The translations under genes and the position numbers were made by a program. A model generated the notes under the pieces. It ran no database searches, was not told the DNA's origin, and worked only from the letters and a program-made list of their open reading frames with translations. Positions 34,036-42,393 of a DNA stretch of 64,000 nt are shown here, one piece after another; the first letter of the stretch is position 1; each line of letters opens with the position of its first letter. Where the stretch lies: positions 62,001-126,000 of the forward strand of contig NC_011126.1 of NCBI RefSeq assembly GCF_000020785.1, given 5' to 3'. The stretch is from Hydrogenobaculum sp. Y04AAS1. Its GTDB lineage: Bacteria; Aquificota; Aquificia; Aquificales; Aquificaceae.

Positions 34036-35595
34036 ATGGATTTTAGTATACTCGATGAGCTTCTTGACGGGGTTTTGGTAATAGGCTTAGACTATAAGAT
34101 AGTTTATGCCAACGATTCTGCTAAAAAGCTTCTTGACGTAAAAGAAAACGATTTTTGTAAAGGACTTTTTAGTATATGTAATTCTTGTCCCTTAAAGCTT
34201 GTTTTGGAAGAGAGAGAAAGCGTGCAGGTTTACGATATAAAAACCAACACAGATGTTCATGCTTGTTGGAGTATGAGCCCTCTTTTTAATGGTGATAAAT
34301 GCGAGGGGGTAGTGGAGGTCTTTAAAGATGTAAGCAACGTAGTTTCTTGTATATTAGAATCTCAAAGACAAAAAACCTACAAAGAAACAATTTTAAACTC
34401 TATAGTAGAGGCAATACTTGTTTTGGATGAAAACGGTTATATAGTAGAGCACAACAATATAGCCAAAAAAATGCTTTGTAGAACCAGCGAAGAATCTTTG
34501 ATAGGAAGGCATATAAAAGAGCTTGTGAATCTGAGTTTAGAAGAGTTTCCTCCACAAGGAGAAAGAACAGATGTATACATAGAAACTCCGTGTGGTAGGC
34601 AAAAAGCATCAACGCTTGTATCCCCTATGAATCTTGGTTTTGGTTATGTGGTATCTTTTTATGTGATCCAGCAAGATAATATGTCTTTTTGCGATAAACT
34701 AGATTACATTTTTACCAAAAGCCCAACATTTCAAAAAGTACTTGATTTAGTGAAATCTTGTTCAGAGCACAATGTAAACGTGCTTATAGAAGGAGAAACC
34801 GGCATAGGCAAAAGCCTTTTGGCAAAATACATACATCTTTTGTCCCCAAGAAGAGATGCTCCTTTTGTTAAAGTAAACTGTGCTGCTATACCAGAGAACC
34901 TCTTGGAGGCAGAGCTTTTTGGATACGTAAAAGGAGCTTTTACAGGGGCCACAAAAGATAAACCCGGTAAAGCGGAGATAGCTGATGGCGGAACTTTGTT
35001 TTTGGATGAGATAGGGGATATGCCACTGAGCTTACAGGCAAAAATTCTCCACCTTGTGGAAGAAAAAGAATTTGAAAGGCTTGGCTCAAACACCCCTAGA
35101 AAGACAAATACAAGGATTATAGCTTCCACCAACAAAGACATAAAAGAGCTTATGAGACAAGGACGTTTTAGAGAAGATCTTTATTACAGGTTAAGTGTTG
35201 TGAACATATATCTACCCCCTCTTAGAGAAAGAAAAGAAGATATACCGCTTTTAATAAATAATTTTATAGAAAAATATTCAAAACTCTATTCAAAAAGGGT
35301 AAAATCAATATCTGGTGATGCTATAAAAATGCTCCTTGGTTATGATTTTCCAGGTAACATCAGAGAATTAGAGCATATTATAGAAAAGGCTGTAATAACA
35401 TGTAGAGGTAGCATAATAAATATCGAAGATATAAGTTTAGATTTTCAAAGCAACAACCATAAACAGCAAGAAGAAAAAGAAAGGATAAAGGCTGTCTTAG
35501 AAAAGGTAAATTACAACAAGAGTTTGGCGGCAAAAATGCTTGGTATACACCGTACCACTCTTTGGAGAAAGTTAAAAGAGCTTGGTATTGGCTAA
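34036..35595 (+). CDS. Sigma-54-dependent enhancer-binding activator with two PAS domains
   Basis: A 519-residue transcription activator. The first PAS domain (about 1-105) has cysteines 41, 48 and 51 in FCKGLFSICNSCP, which may bind a metal or cluster or act as thiol sensors. The second PAS domain (about 115-220) follows. The AAA+ domain has Walker A GETGIGKS, the sigma-54 contact loop GAFTGA at 300-305, Walker B TLFLDEIGDM and the R-finger region. A Fis-type helix-turn-helix ends the protein (NKSLAAKMLGIHRTTLWRKL). The start may be ATG 34036 or TTG 34015; neither has a good ribosome-binding site. It is the last gene of the sigma-54-driven operon, so autoregulation is likely. Confidence 0.92.
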   Translation: MDFSILDELLDGVLVIGLDYKIVYANDSAKKLLDVKENDFCKGLFSICNSCPLKLVLEERESVQVYDIKTNTDVHACWSMSPLFNGDKCEGVVEVFKDVSNVVSCILESQRQKTYKETILNSIVEAILVLDENGYIVEHNNIAKKMLCRTSEESLIGRHIKELVNLSLEEFPPQGERTDVYIETPCGRQKASTLVSPMNLGFGYVVSFYVIQQDNMSFCDKLDYIFTKSPTFQKVLDLVKSCSEHNVNVLIEGETGIGKSLLAKYIHLLSPRRDAPFVKVNCAAIPENLLEAELFGYVKGAFTGATKDKPGKAEIADGGTLFLDEIGDMPLSLQAKILHLVEEKEFERLGSNTPRKTNTRIIASTNKDIKELMRQGRFREDLYYRLSVVNIYLPPLRERKEDIPLLINNFIEKYSKLYSKRVKSISGDAIKMLLGYDFPGNIRELEHIIEKAVITCRGSIINIEDISLDFQSNNHKQQEEKERIKAVLEKVNYNKSLAAKMLGIHRTTLWRKLKELGIG

Positions 35596-35630
35596 TAGAG
35601 TGCTATATTATAAAAATTTATAAAAACCCC

Positions 35631-35658
35631 TTTACAAAATTAAAAGTTGTGCTATAAT
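35631..35658 (+). promoter_or_regulatory. Promoter of tRNA-Pro(TGG)
   Basis: TTTACA at 35631-35636 and TATAAT at 35653-35658 (in TGCTATAAT) are separated by 16 bp. The tRNA begins 10 bases after the -10 hexamer. Confidence 0.75.
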
Positions 35659-35668
35659 GTATATACTA

Positions 35669-35741
35669 CGGGGTGTGGCTCAGGTGGTAGAGCGTCGGCT
35701 TTGGGAGCCGAATGTCGCAGGTTCGAGTCCTGCTACCCCGA
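35669..35741 (+). tRNA. tRNA-Pro, anticodon TGG
   Basis: A complete 73-nt cloverleaf: acceptor CGGGGTG/TACCCCG (one G-T pair), D arm GCTC/GAGC, anticodon arm TCGGC/GCCGA with loop TTTGGGA giving anticodon TGG, T arm GCAGG/CCTGC with loop TTCGAGT, discriminator A. CCA is not encoded. The last 9 bases overlap the stop end of lpxB on the opposite strand. Confidence 0.97.
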
Positions 35742-36800
35742 TTTTAAAATATACTCTATAAAATCTGCTATTCTTTGTGTAGCATTTTCTGGGCCAAGTT
35801 TTTCTCTTAAAAAAGAAAGGTTTTCTCTCATAGCGTTTACCTTTGAAGTGTTTTCTAAATAAGAGCTTACAACATTTATAATATCTTCTTTTGATGGTTG
35901 TATGAGCTCTGGTATTATCTCTTTATCCATTATTATGTTTGGAAGACCTATATATTTTGATTTTACAAGGCGTTTTGCTATTTGAAGCGTTATTGGGTTT
36001 AATCTATAAAATATTATATGAGGAAGTCCTAAAAGTGATGCTTCTAAAGAAGCTGTCCCAGAGGCTATTATGCCAAACTTTGCCCTTCTCATCACATCCA
36101 AAGAACTTTCTTTTGTGGTTTCTATATATTCTTTTTTGTATATTGGATAATCTACCGTGCTTGCCAGAGGTATTAGGCTTTTCATATGAAAAGTTTTATA
36201 AATATAATAAGATAGCTCTTCTAAAAGCCCAATATGTCTTTTAAACTCAGAGTTTCTAGAACCTGGGAGCATTGCTATTATATTTTCTTTTTGTATACTT
36301 GAGGGTTTTATAATATCAAGAAGAGGATGACCAAAATAGTGGACGTTAAAGTGCTCGTTTTCATATGGTTTATATATATCAAGCTCAAAAGGAAGTATAA
36401 CGATAAGATGTCTTACATACTTTACAATCTCTTTTATCCTTTGGGGTTTCCAAGCCCATACCTGAGGAGATATAAAATATATTATATGGTTGTGTTTTAT
36501 GTTTTTCATAAGACGGAAGTTAAACCCAGGAGCATCGCAAAGTATCACCCATCTTGAGTTGTTGGCTTTTTCTAAAGCAAGATTTAATATCTTTCTTATC
36601 TTAAAAACCTTTGGAAGGACTTCTATTATGCCCACCAAATTTAAATCTTTTATGTTGGCTATAGGTTTTACTCCAAGCTCTTCCATGCGTGTGTCTGTTA
36701 TACCTGATATGTTTAGATGCTTATCTTTTAAATGTTTTAATATATTTACTACATAGTTAGCGGCTGATAAATCCCCTATCGATAAAAATAAATCATCCAC
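35733..36800 (-). CDS. lpxB: Lipid-A-disaccharide synthase
   Basis: A 355-residue glycosyltransferase that joins UDP-2,3-diacylglucosamine and 2,3-diacylglucosamine phosphate in lipid A synthesis. Supporting motifs are ILCDAPGFNFRLM, ISPQVWAWKPQRI, ILPFELDIYK, MLPGSRNSEFKRH and the nucleotide-binding ASGTASLEASLLGLP. The N-terminal SIGDLSAANY departs from the usual GEaSGD sequence and the protein is somewhat shorter than average. Its stop codon lies inside the tRNA-Pro gene on the other strand. It overlaps the upstream gene by 8 nt. Confidence 0.9.
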   Translation of the reverse strand: MDDLFLSIGDLSAANYVVNILKHLKDKHLNISGITDTRMEELGVKPIANIKDLNLVGIIEVLPKVFKIRKILNLALEKANNSRWVILCDAPGFNFRLMKNIKHNHIIYFISPQVWAWKPQRIKEIVKYVRHLIVILPFELDIYKPYENEHFNVHYFGHPLLDIIKPSSIQKENIIAMLPGSRNSEFKRHIGLLEELSYYIYKTFHMKSLIPLASTVDYPIYKKEYIETTKESSLDVMRRAKFGIIASGTASLEASLLGLPHIIFYRLNPITLQIAKRLVKSKYIGLPNIIMDKEIIPELIQPSKEDIINVVSSYLENTSKVNAMRENLSFLREKLGPENATQRIADFIEYILKSG

Positions 36801-37194
36801 TTTTTAAAGTGATTTTAAACTTATCTTTTTTCTCTATTATAGCTTTGATGTTGTCTACATCTATAAAGCATCTGTAAGAGATTTCTATTTTTGCGTTTGA
36901 TCTTATGTTTACGTATCTTTCTGCAGTTATATTTTCTATTGAGTTTATAAATGTGCTTTTTAGATAAACTCCGTCGTGGTGTTCCAATATTTCTGTTTTT
37001 ACATCGTAGTAGTTGTTTTGTTCTACGGCCTCATCCCAAAGGTTTTTGTCAAGTTCTTTTTCAAAAGAGTATCCAAACTCCAAATCGTCTTCATCTATGT
37101 TTTCAATTTCTTCTTTTATAATAGGCTCGATATAAGCTTTGAAGTCCAAAAGCTTTCTTAGGTCTTTGGTCTTATAAGCTTCATCTATGGGCAT
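36793..37194 (-). CDS. Hypothetical acidic protein
   Basis: A 133-residue protein with a strongly acidic first half (EEIENIDEDDLEF) and a C-terminal half of alternating beta strands (VYLKSTFINSIE, YVNIRSNAKIEISYRCFI). No family is recognised and no signal or membrane segment is seen. It is cotranscribed with lpxB, overlapping it by 8 nt, and diverges from the cation antiporter gene with only 30 bases between the two starts. Confidence 0.65.
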   Translation of the reverse strand: MPIDEAYKTKDLRKLLDFKAYIEPIIKEEIENIDEDDLEFGYSFEKELDKNLWDEAVEQNNYYDVKTEILEHHDGVYLKSTFINSIENITAERYVNIRSNAKIEISYRCFIDVDNIKAIIEKKDKFKITLKSG

Positions 37195-37224
37195 ATATAT
37201 ATTATAGCATAGTATAATATTTGC

Positions 37225-38184
37225 ATGGATTTTATCCTTATAGCTGTTTACATGATTTTAATATATGTATTGGCGGAAGTGATTGTAAATGCTATAGATG
37301 TTTTGTCTCACGAGTTAAACATTCCAGAGGGTATTAGCTCCTCTGTGATAGCGTCTTTGGTGACTACGTTGCCGGAGTTTTTGGTGCCACTTATATCTTT
37401 TCTAAAAGGCTCTGTTGATACCACCCATATTGGTATAGGTTCTATATTTGGTGGGCCTATGTTTCTTAGTATGTTTGGTTTTGGTTTTATGCTTTTAGTG
37501 ATAGAAGCCAAATATAAGAGATTTAAAGACTTGTACGACTTGGCAAATATACTATTTTTCTTGTTTGCTTTTAACACGGCCTTATTGATAAATTTTTTAC
37601 CTGTTAAAAAGCCTTTTGTGTTGTTGTTTTTGACAATCTATGCGTACTTTGTATATATTCAGTTTAAAAGCCGCAGAACTAAAGATGAAGAAGAGAATGA
37701 AAAACTTTTTTTCTCTATTTTTTCCTCTAAACTTGGGATAAAAGGTTATATCAAGATCCTTGCCGTAGTTCAGGGTTTGTTGGTGATTTTTACGCTTCCT
37801 TTTGTAATAGATGGGCTTGTGCTAAGTATAGAAGGTGTATCTCATCTTCTTGGATGGGATGCTTACAAAAGTGCTTTGGTGTTTTCTCCCCTTGCCACAG
37901 AACTTCCAGAACTTTCAAACGCTTTTATCTGGGCTAGAAAAGGAAAGTTAAAGTCGTCTATAGGCAATATCGTAGGGTCTTTGGTTTTTCAATCTTGTAT
38001 GCCGGTGAGCTTGGGACTTTGGTTTACCGATTGGCGTATACCAAATATGCTTATGGTGGGGGGATTCTTTAGTATTTTGAGTACTTTGATATTTTCTCTT
38101 AGCATATCAAAAGCCATAAACCTTAGAATTGGTATCATATTTATAATTTTCATAATTGTGTTATACTTTTTATATATATTATGA
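37225..38184 (+). CDS. Sodium/calcium exchanger family antiporter
   Basis: A 319-residue membrane protein of the cation/Ca2+ antiporter (CaCA) superfamily. The two inverted alpha repeats are plain: SVIASLVTTLPEFLVPLISF (about 38-57) and FSPLATELPELSNAF followed by NIVGSLVFQS (about 225-260). The acidic residues in the TLPE/ELPE motifs bind the cation. About ten helices are visible. The ion carried is not certain. It overlaps the HU gene by 4 nt. Confidence 0.88.
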   Translation: MDFILIAVYMILIYVLAEVIVNAIDVLSHELNIPEGISSSVIASLVTTLPEFLVPLISFLKGSVDTTHIGIGSIFGGPMFLSMFGFGFMLLVIEAKYKRFKDLYDLANILFFLFAFNTALLINFLPVKKPFVLLFLTIYAYFVYIQFKSRRTKDEEENEKLFFSIFSSKLGIKGYIKILAVVQGLLVIFTLPFVIDGLVLSIEGVSHLLGWDAYKSALVFSPLATELPELSNAFIWARKGKLKSSIGNIVGSLVFQSCMPVSLGLWFTDWRIPNMLMVGGFFSILSTLIFSLSISKAINLRIGIIFIIFIIVLYFLYIL

Positions 38185-38489
38185 GAAAGAAAGATTTGTT
38201 GGATCAAGTTATGATAAAGTTGCAAAAACAAAATACTAAACTAAAGAAAAGAGATGTATCTCGTATAATAAATATGTTTTTAAATGCGTTAGAAGATGCT
38301 ATCATATCAAAAAAGGAAAATAAAATTCAGCTTTCTGGTTTTGGTACTTTTTATATAAAAGAAAGAAAACCCCGTATAGGAAGAAATCCAAAGACTGGTG
38401 ATTTGTATAAGATTCCCCCAAGATACAACCTCACGTTCAAACCAAGCCAAAATTTTGTGTTGCAAGTAAACCACAAGAAAAAAGTCTAA
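38181..38489 (+). CDS. HU/IHF-family DNA-binding protein
   Basis: A 102-residue histone-like nucleoid protein. The N-terminal helices (KKDLLDQVMIKL, KRDVSRIINMFLNAL) lead to the IQLSGFGTFYIKERKPRIGRNPKTGD core, whose RIGRNPKTG arm with proline intercalates DNA. The C-terminus is longer and more basic than in E. coli HU. The stop codon directly abuts tRNA-Pro(GGG) with no spacer, so the two share a transcript. The gene also overlaps the antiporter gene by 4 nt. Confidence 0.92.
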   Translation: MRKKDLLDQVMIKLQKQNTKLKKRDVSRIINMFLNALEDAIISKKENKIQLSGFGTFYIKERKPRIGRNPKTGDLYKIPPRYNLTFKPSQNFVLQVNHKKKV

Positions 38490-38562
38490 CGGAATGTGGC
38501 GCAGGTGGTAGCGCACTGGCATGGGGGGCCAGGGGTCCCGGGTTCGAGTCCCGGCATTCCGA
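38490..38562 (+). tRNA. tRNA-Pro, anticodon GGG
   Basis: A complete 73-nt cloverleaf: acceptor CGGAATG/CATTCCG, D arm GCGC/GCGC, anticodon arm CTGGC/GCCAG with loop ATGGGGG giving anticodon GGG, T arm CCGGG/CCCGG with loop TTCGAGT, discriminator A. CCA is not encoded. It begins on the base after the HU stop codon. T-rich sequence (runs of 4, 6 and 8 T) follows and may terminate transcription. Confidence 0.97.
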
Positions 38563-38610
38563 TTTTAATTTTTTATTTTTTTTACGATATAATATTTATA
38601 CGGTGATTTA

Positions 38611-39108
38611 ATGAAAAGTGTCAAAAAATTAAGCAAAGCTTTTTCTATAGTTGAGCTTCTTGTGGTGATAGCCATACTTGCCATCTTGACATATATATTT
38701 GTGGGACCTAGTATGAGGTGGTATCATCAATACAAACTCTATTCTGAAGGTCAGAGGCTACATTCTCTTGTTATGGAAGCAAAAACCTATGCAATATCAA
38801 ACTCGGTTTATGTTTCTTTGTGCAACAGCACTGGTTCTTCTTTAACTATTTATAATTTGGGACTTTATCCAAACTCCTCTTGTGGCGGTAATATTGTAGA
38901 GTCTTATACTTTACCCTCTTACGAGGCTTCTTATCTTAGCTATACAGGAAATCCGGGTTATATATCCTTTGATTCAAGGGGTGTGAGCGCTCAAAATGGA
39001 AATGTATGTGTTTATGATTCTTATATAAACCAGTACTATATGATATGTGTTTCTTATGTCGGCATAAGAGATACATCTGGCACTGGCATATGCCCAACTA
39101 ACTGCTAA
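38611..39108 (+). CDS. Type II secretion/type IV pilus pseudopilin (GspH/FimT-like)
   Basis: A 165-residue protein with a class III prepilin signal: basic leader, then SKAFSIVELLVVIAILAILTY, where the peptidase would cut after Ala and the glutamate at position 5 of the mature protein is conserved. The C-terminal globular part has five cysteines, two of them in the last few residues (GICPTNC), which suggests disulfides in the exported domain. Similar proteins build the minor pseudopilus of type II secretion or competence pili; it may pair with the secretin at 8234-10216. Confidence 0.85.
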   Translation: MKSVKKLSKAFSIVELLVVIAILAILTYIFVGPSMRWYHQYKLYSEGQRLHSLVMEAKTYAISNSVYVSLCNSTGSSLTIYNLGLYPNSSCGGNIVESYTLPSYEASYLSYTGNPGYISFDSRGVSAQNGNVCVYDSYINQYYMICVSYVGIRDTSGTGICPTNC

Positions 39109-39176
39109 ATATCATAGATTTTTAGTATTTTACTTGTTATAATTATCAATCTTAAATTAAAGAGAGGTTAGTGATT

Positions 39177-39467
39177 ATGTATGCTGTTATAGAAACAGGG
39201 TCTAAACAGTACTTAGTTAAAGAAGGCGATGTTTTAAAAGTGGAAAAGCTTCCTTTTGGAGAAAATGAGGAGATAGAACTTCCGGCTTTAAACATAGTAA
39301 AAGATGGCACTGTTAAGTTTGGTGGTAAGGTAAAGGCTAAAGTTCTATCTACTGCTAAAGATAAGAAGGTGCTTATTTTCAAGCATCTTCCAAAAAAACA
39401 TTCTAAGAAGTTAAGAGGGCATAGGCAGTTTTATACAAAAATCTCTATACTATCTATAGGAGAGTAA
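39177..39467 (+). CDS. rplU: 50S ribosomal protein L21
   Basis: A 96-residue large-subunit protein. The MYAVIETGSKQYLVKEGD start, the KVLSTAKDKKVLIFKHLPKK basic loop and the HRQFYTKISI C-terminus are those of L21. ATG at 39177 lies at good distance from AGAGAGG; a GTG two codons earlier is too close to that site. It is followed three bases later by rpmA, the usual bacterial pair. Confidence 0.96.
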   Translation: MYAVIETGSKQYLVKEGDVLKVEKLPFGENEEIELPALNIVKDGTVKFGGKVKAKVLSTAKDKKVLIFKHLPKKHSKKLRGHRQFYTKISILSIGE

Positions 39468-39470
39468 GTT

Positions 39471-39734
39471 ATGGCATCAAAGGCAAGTGGTGGTTCGACA
39501 AGAAACGGTAGAGATAGTAATTCAAAGCGTCTTGGCGTTAAGGCTTTTGGCGGACAGTTTGTAAAAGCTGGTTCTATTATAATCCGTCAAAGAGGGACCA
39601 AGGTACATCCCGGCAAAAATGTGGGGCTTGGATCTGACTATACTATCTTTGCTCTTAAAGATGGTATAGTGAAGTTTGAAGAGAAAGGTAAAAAGAATTT
39701 TGTCAGTATAGAGCCGGTAGAAGCAAGTGCATAA
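39471..39734 (+). CDS. rpmA: 50S ribosomal protein L27
   Basis: An 87-residue protein whose flexible N-terminus reaches the peptidyl-transferase centre. [20 protein letters not shown] is the conserved start, with [30 protein letters not shown] as the core (landmarks KAFGG, IRQRGT). There is no N-terminal extension that would need processing as in Firmicutes. Its end overlaps the TetR gene start by 8 nt. Confidence 0.96.
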   Translation: MASKASGGSTRNGRDSNSKRLGVKAFGGQFVKAGSIIIRQRGTKVHPGKNVGLGSDYTIFALKDGIVKFEEKGKKNFVSIEPVEASA

Positions 39735-40344
39735 GACAGTAGAAGAAAAGACACCTCAAAGAGAAAGCACAAAAGACAAAATAATAGAGATAGCGGCTGA
39801 GATAATTGCTCAGGAAGGTTTAAGAGGCTTTACGGCAAAAAACATAGCCGCTAGGCTCAATATAACCGACGCCGCTATATTTAAGCATTTTAAAGATATG
39901 AACGACATAGTCCAAACAGTAGTCAAAAAGTATACAGGAGAGTGTCTAACAGCTATAAGAAGTATAGTATTTGATAGGGATTTATCGATCCAGCAAAAGA
40001 TAGATAAAATAATGGATACTCATATAGACATGCTTGAGAAAAGTAAAGGCGCTATTCCGGTTCTGTGCTTTGAAGTATCAAGGTCAAACATATACGATAA
40101 TAGAGCTGTTGTAAGTTTTTTAGAAAACTATTTTGATCTTATAAGCATCCTTTTTCATAGAGGTATTGAAGAAGGTATTATAAAAAAAGATTTAGACATA
40201 GAAGAAGCTGCCTTTACATTTTTAGGGCTTTTACAATCAAGAGTGTTTATATGGTTTTTGAGGGGGAAAGAAGGTAGCATTGTAAAAGATAAAAAAACAT
40301 TGAAGATGCTATTTGAGGAGGGGTTGTTTGGTGCAGGCTCATAA
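39727..40344 (+). CDS. TetR-family transcriptional regulator
   Basis: A 205-residue regulator. The N-terminal helix-turn-helix ([38 protein letters not shown], recognised by its [12 protein letters not shown] and IFKHFKD landmarks) is typical of TetR proteins. The C-terminal helices probably bind an effector and dimerise. GTG at 39727 overlaps rpmA by 8 nt, so it is probably translated from the ribosomal-protein transcript. The target is unknown. Confidence 0.9.
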   Translation: MHKTVEEKTPQRESTKDKIIEIAAEIIAQEGLRGFTAKNIAARLNITDAAIFKHFKDMNDIVQTVVKKYTGECLTAIRSIVFDRDLSIQQKIDKIMDTHIDMLEKSKGAIPVLCFEVSRSNIYDNRAVVSFLENYFDLISILFHRGIEEGIIKKDLDIEEAAFTFLGLLQSRVFIWFLRGKEGSIVKDKKTLKMLFEEGLFGAGS

Positions 40345-42379
40345 GTACTTTGTAGTTCACGGACATTTTTATCAACCTATCAGGATAAGCCCGTCTTTAG
40401 GTGAAATTGGTTTAGAAGCATCCGCTTATCCTTATGAAAACTGGAACAAAAGAATACTTAGAGAATGTTATCTTCCAAACGCTTACGCTCACATAAAAGA
40501 AGATGAGTTGGTGATAGCTATAGTAAATAACTACGAAAATATCAGCTTCAACGTGGGTTATACGCTACTTAATTGGTTTGAAAAGCATGAGCCTTATATT
40601 CTTGATATTCTTAAGAAAAGCTCAAAGAACGCCTTAGCTTTGGCTTTTAACCATACGATACTACCTTTAGATCCACGGTTTGATAAAGAGATACAGGTTT
40701 ATTGGGGCATAAAAACCCATGAGTATTATTTTGGTGTTAAACCAAAAGGCATGTGGCTACCAGAGTGTGCTGTAGATTATGAGACGTTGGAAGTCTTTAA
40801 GGCTTTTGGTATAGAGTATGTCATATTGGCTCCTCATCAGGTTTCCAACAAAACTTCTAAAAACTACGGTCATATAAAGCTAAAAAACGGTCAAATCAAG
40901 GTTTTTATATACGATGGTATAATCTCGGCAAAGGTTTCTTTTGAAGATCTTCTTACAGATGTAAAAAGACTGGTGGATGCTTTCAAACAATCTGGAGATA
41001 TTATTCCAATCGTTGCCACCGATGGAGAGACCTTTGGTCATCATAAAAAGTTTGGGGAGATGGGACTTGCTTATCTTTCAAAGCTTATACCTTTAAAAGC
41101 TCTAAATGATCTTGTAGAAGAGTTAAAAGATTTTGATTATGAATTTAAATTGGTAGAAAATACCTCTTGGAGTTGTCCGCATGGAATAGAGCGCTGGCGA
41201 ACCCATTGTGGTTGCAACTCTGGTGCTCATCCAGATTGGAATCAGTACTGGCGTGGTCCTTTGAGAGAGGCTTTAGAGTTTCTAAGACAAAAAGTCAGAG
41301 AAAATTTAGAAAATATAGCTAAAAAGTTTAAAATAGATTTAAAACAACTTTTATTTGAATACATAGATGTTATTCTTGGTGTAAAGGATACAGAAGAGTT
41401 TTTGAAAGAAAAAGGCATTGACGATGAAGAGTATAAGCTTGCTTTTGCCAAACTTCTAAACGCTTATAAATGTGTACAGTTCTCATTCTCTTCAGATGCT
41501 TGGTTTTTTGACGACGTATCTGGAGTTGAGGTAAAACACGCTCTTGATATGGCAAAGTATGCAATATACTTGTTAAAAGACTATGAAGACATTGAGATAC
41601 CTTTTATAAACATTCTGCAAAATGCCAAAGGCAATACCAAGGAAAGACCTACCGCAAAAGATGTGTATATAAAAGATGCCAAGGTTTACACCCTTGAAGA
41701 TGTAGCGTCTTATTTGGCTATTATGAATCACTACGGTTATATAAAGGACGAAGGGTATTTTGTTAAATTTTATTACAGAATTTCAATCTCTGGAAATTAT
41801 ATATATGTATTTTTAAAAGATAAAGAAACCCTTGAGCAAAATTCTTTTGAGTTTAATATAAAAGATTTAGATGTGTCTAATATGTTTGGGGCTTTTAAGA
41901 AGGATATAACGGAGTTTTTGATATACAATACAATTAAAGAGAATATAAAGCATTACGAAGAGCTTATAAAACAAATTATCTCAAATATATCACACATAGA
42001 AGTCCTTTCTCCATTTTTAAAACAGCAAAAAGCTTTTATAGAGCAAATAGCAAAGAATGTTTTACTTTATATGTTAAAACAAAACTACGATATAGAAGAT
42101 ATTGTTTCTTTTTATATTGAGCTTGTAAATTTCGGTGTGAATTTAAAATCTGTTTACATTACAAAAGAAGCTAGTAAATATCTATATAGAAAGGCAAAAG
42201 AGTTGCCAAACAACGAAGACGAATTTTTAAAGATACTTGGTTTTGTAAAACTTTATAACAAAGATGAAAAAGATTACAGTCTTATGATAGGTATATGGGA
42301 TACTCAAAATGAAGTATGGGCTAAGAAAGACCTTATAAAAAATAAATCTATTTTGGATGCACTTCACATAGCCTATTGA
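40331..42379 (+). CDS. Glycoside hydrolase family 57 (DUF3536-type) protein
   Basis: A 682-residue cytoplasmic protein. The N-terminal GH57 barrel begins with FVVHGHFYQPIR, and the catalytic Glu-containing segment MWLPECAVDYETLEVF follows near residue 135. The conserved IVATDGETFGHH carries the second acid. The region SWSCPHGIERWRTHCGC marks the DUF3536 subgroup, whose activity on alpha-glucans is not well known. The GTG start at 40331 is chosen because it follows AGGAGGGG at a good distance; a TTG at 40313 overlaps that site. It overlaps the TetR gene by 14 nt. Confidence 0.88.
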   Translation: MQAHKYFVVHGHFYQPIRISPSLGEIGLEASAYPYENWNKRILRECYLPNAYAHIKEDELVIAIVNNYENISFNVGYTLLNWFEKHEPYILDILKKSSKNALALAFNHTILPLDPRFDKEIQVYWGIKTHEYYFGVKPKGMWLPECAVDYETLEVFKAFGIEYVILAPHQVSNKTSKNYGHIKLKNGQIKVFIYDGIISAKVSFEDLLTDVKRLVDAFKQSGDIIPIVATDGETFGHHKKFGEMGLAYLSKLIPLKALNDLVEELKDFDYEFKLVENTSWSCPHGIERWRTHCGCNSGAHPDWNQYWRGPLREALEFLRQKVRENLENIAKKFKIDLKQLLFEYIDVILGVKDTEEFLKEKGIDDEEYKLAFAKLLNAYKCVQFSFSSDAWFFDDVSGVEVKHALDMAKYAIYLLKDYEDIEIPFINILQNAKGNTKERPTAKDVYIKDAKVYTLEDVASYLAIMNHYGYIKDEGYFVKFYYRISISGNYIYVFLKDKETLEQNSFEFNIKDLDVSNMFGAFKKDITEFLIYNTIKENIKHYEELIKQIISNISHIEVLSPFLKQQKAFIEQIAKNVLLYMLKQNYDIEDIVSFYIELVNFGVNLKSVYITKEASKYLYRKAKELPNNEDEFLKILGFVKLYNKDEKDYSLMIGIWDTQNEVWAKKDLIKNKSILDALHIAY

Positions 42380-42393
42380 TGTAAAATATTTGT

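Noticed and set aside
35647-35862. A 71-residue reading frame spanning the tRNA-Pro gene
   Set aside because: It is only an open frame through the tRNA and the antisense end of lpxB; no ribosome-binding site and the tRNA fold is complete.
35733-36800. lpxB as a pseudogene because of its unusual N-terminus
   Set aside because: All later catalytic and nucleotide-binding motifs are intact and the frame is unbroken; the change is confined to the first loop.
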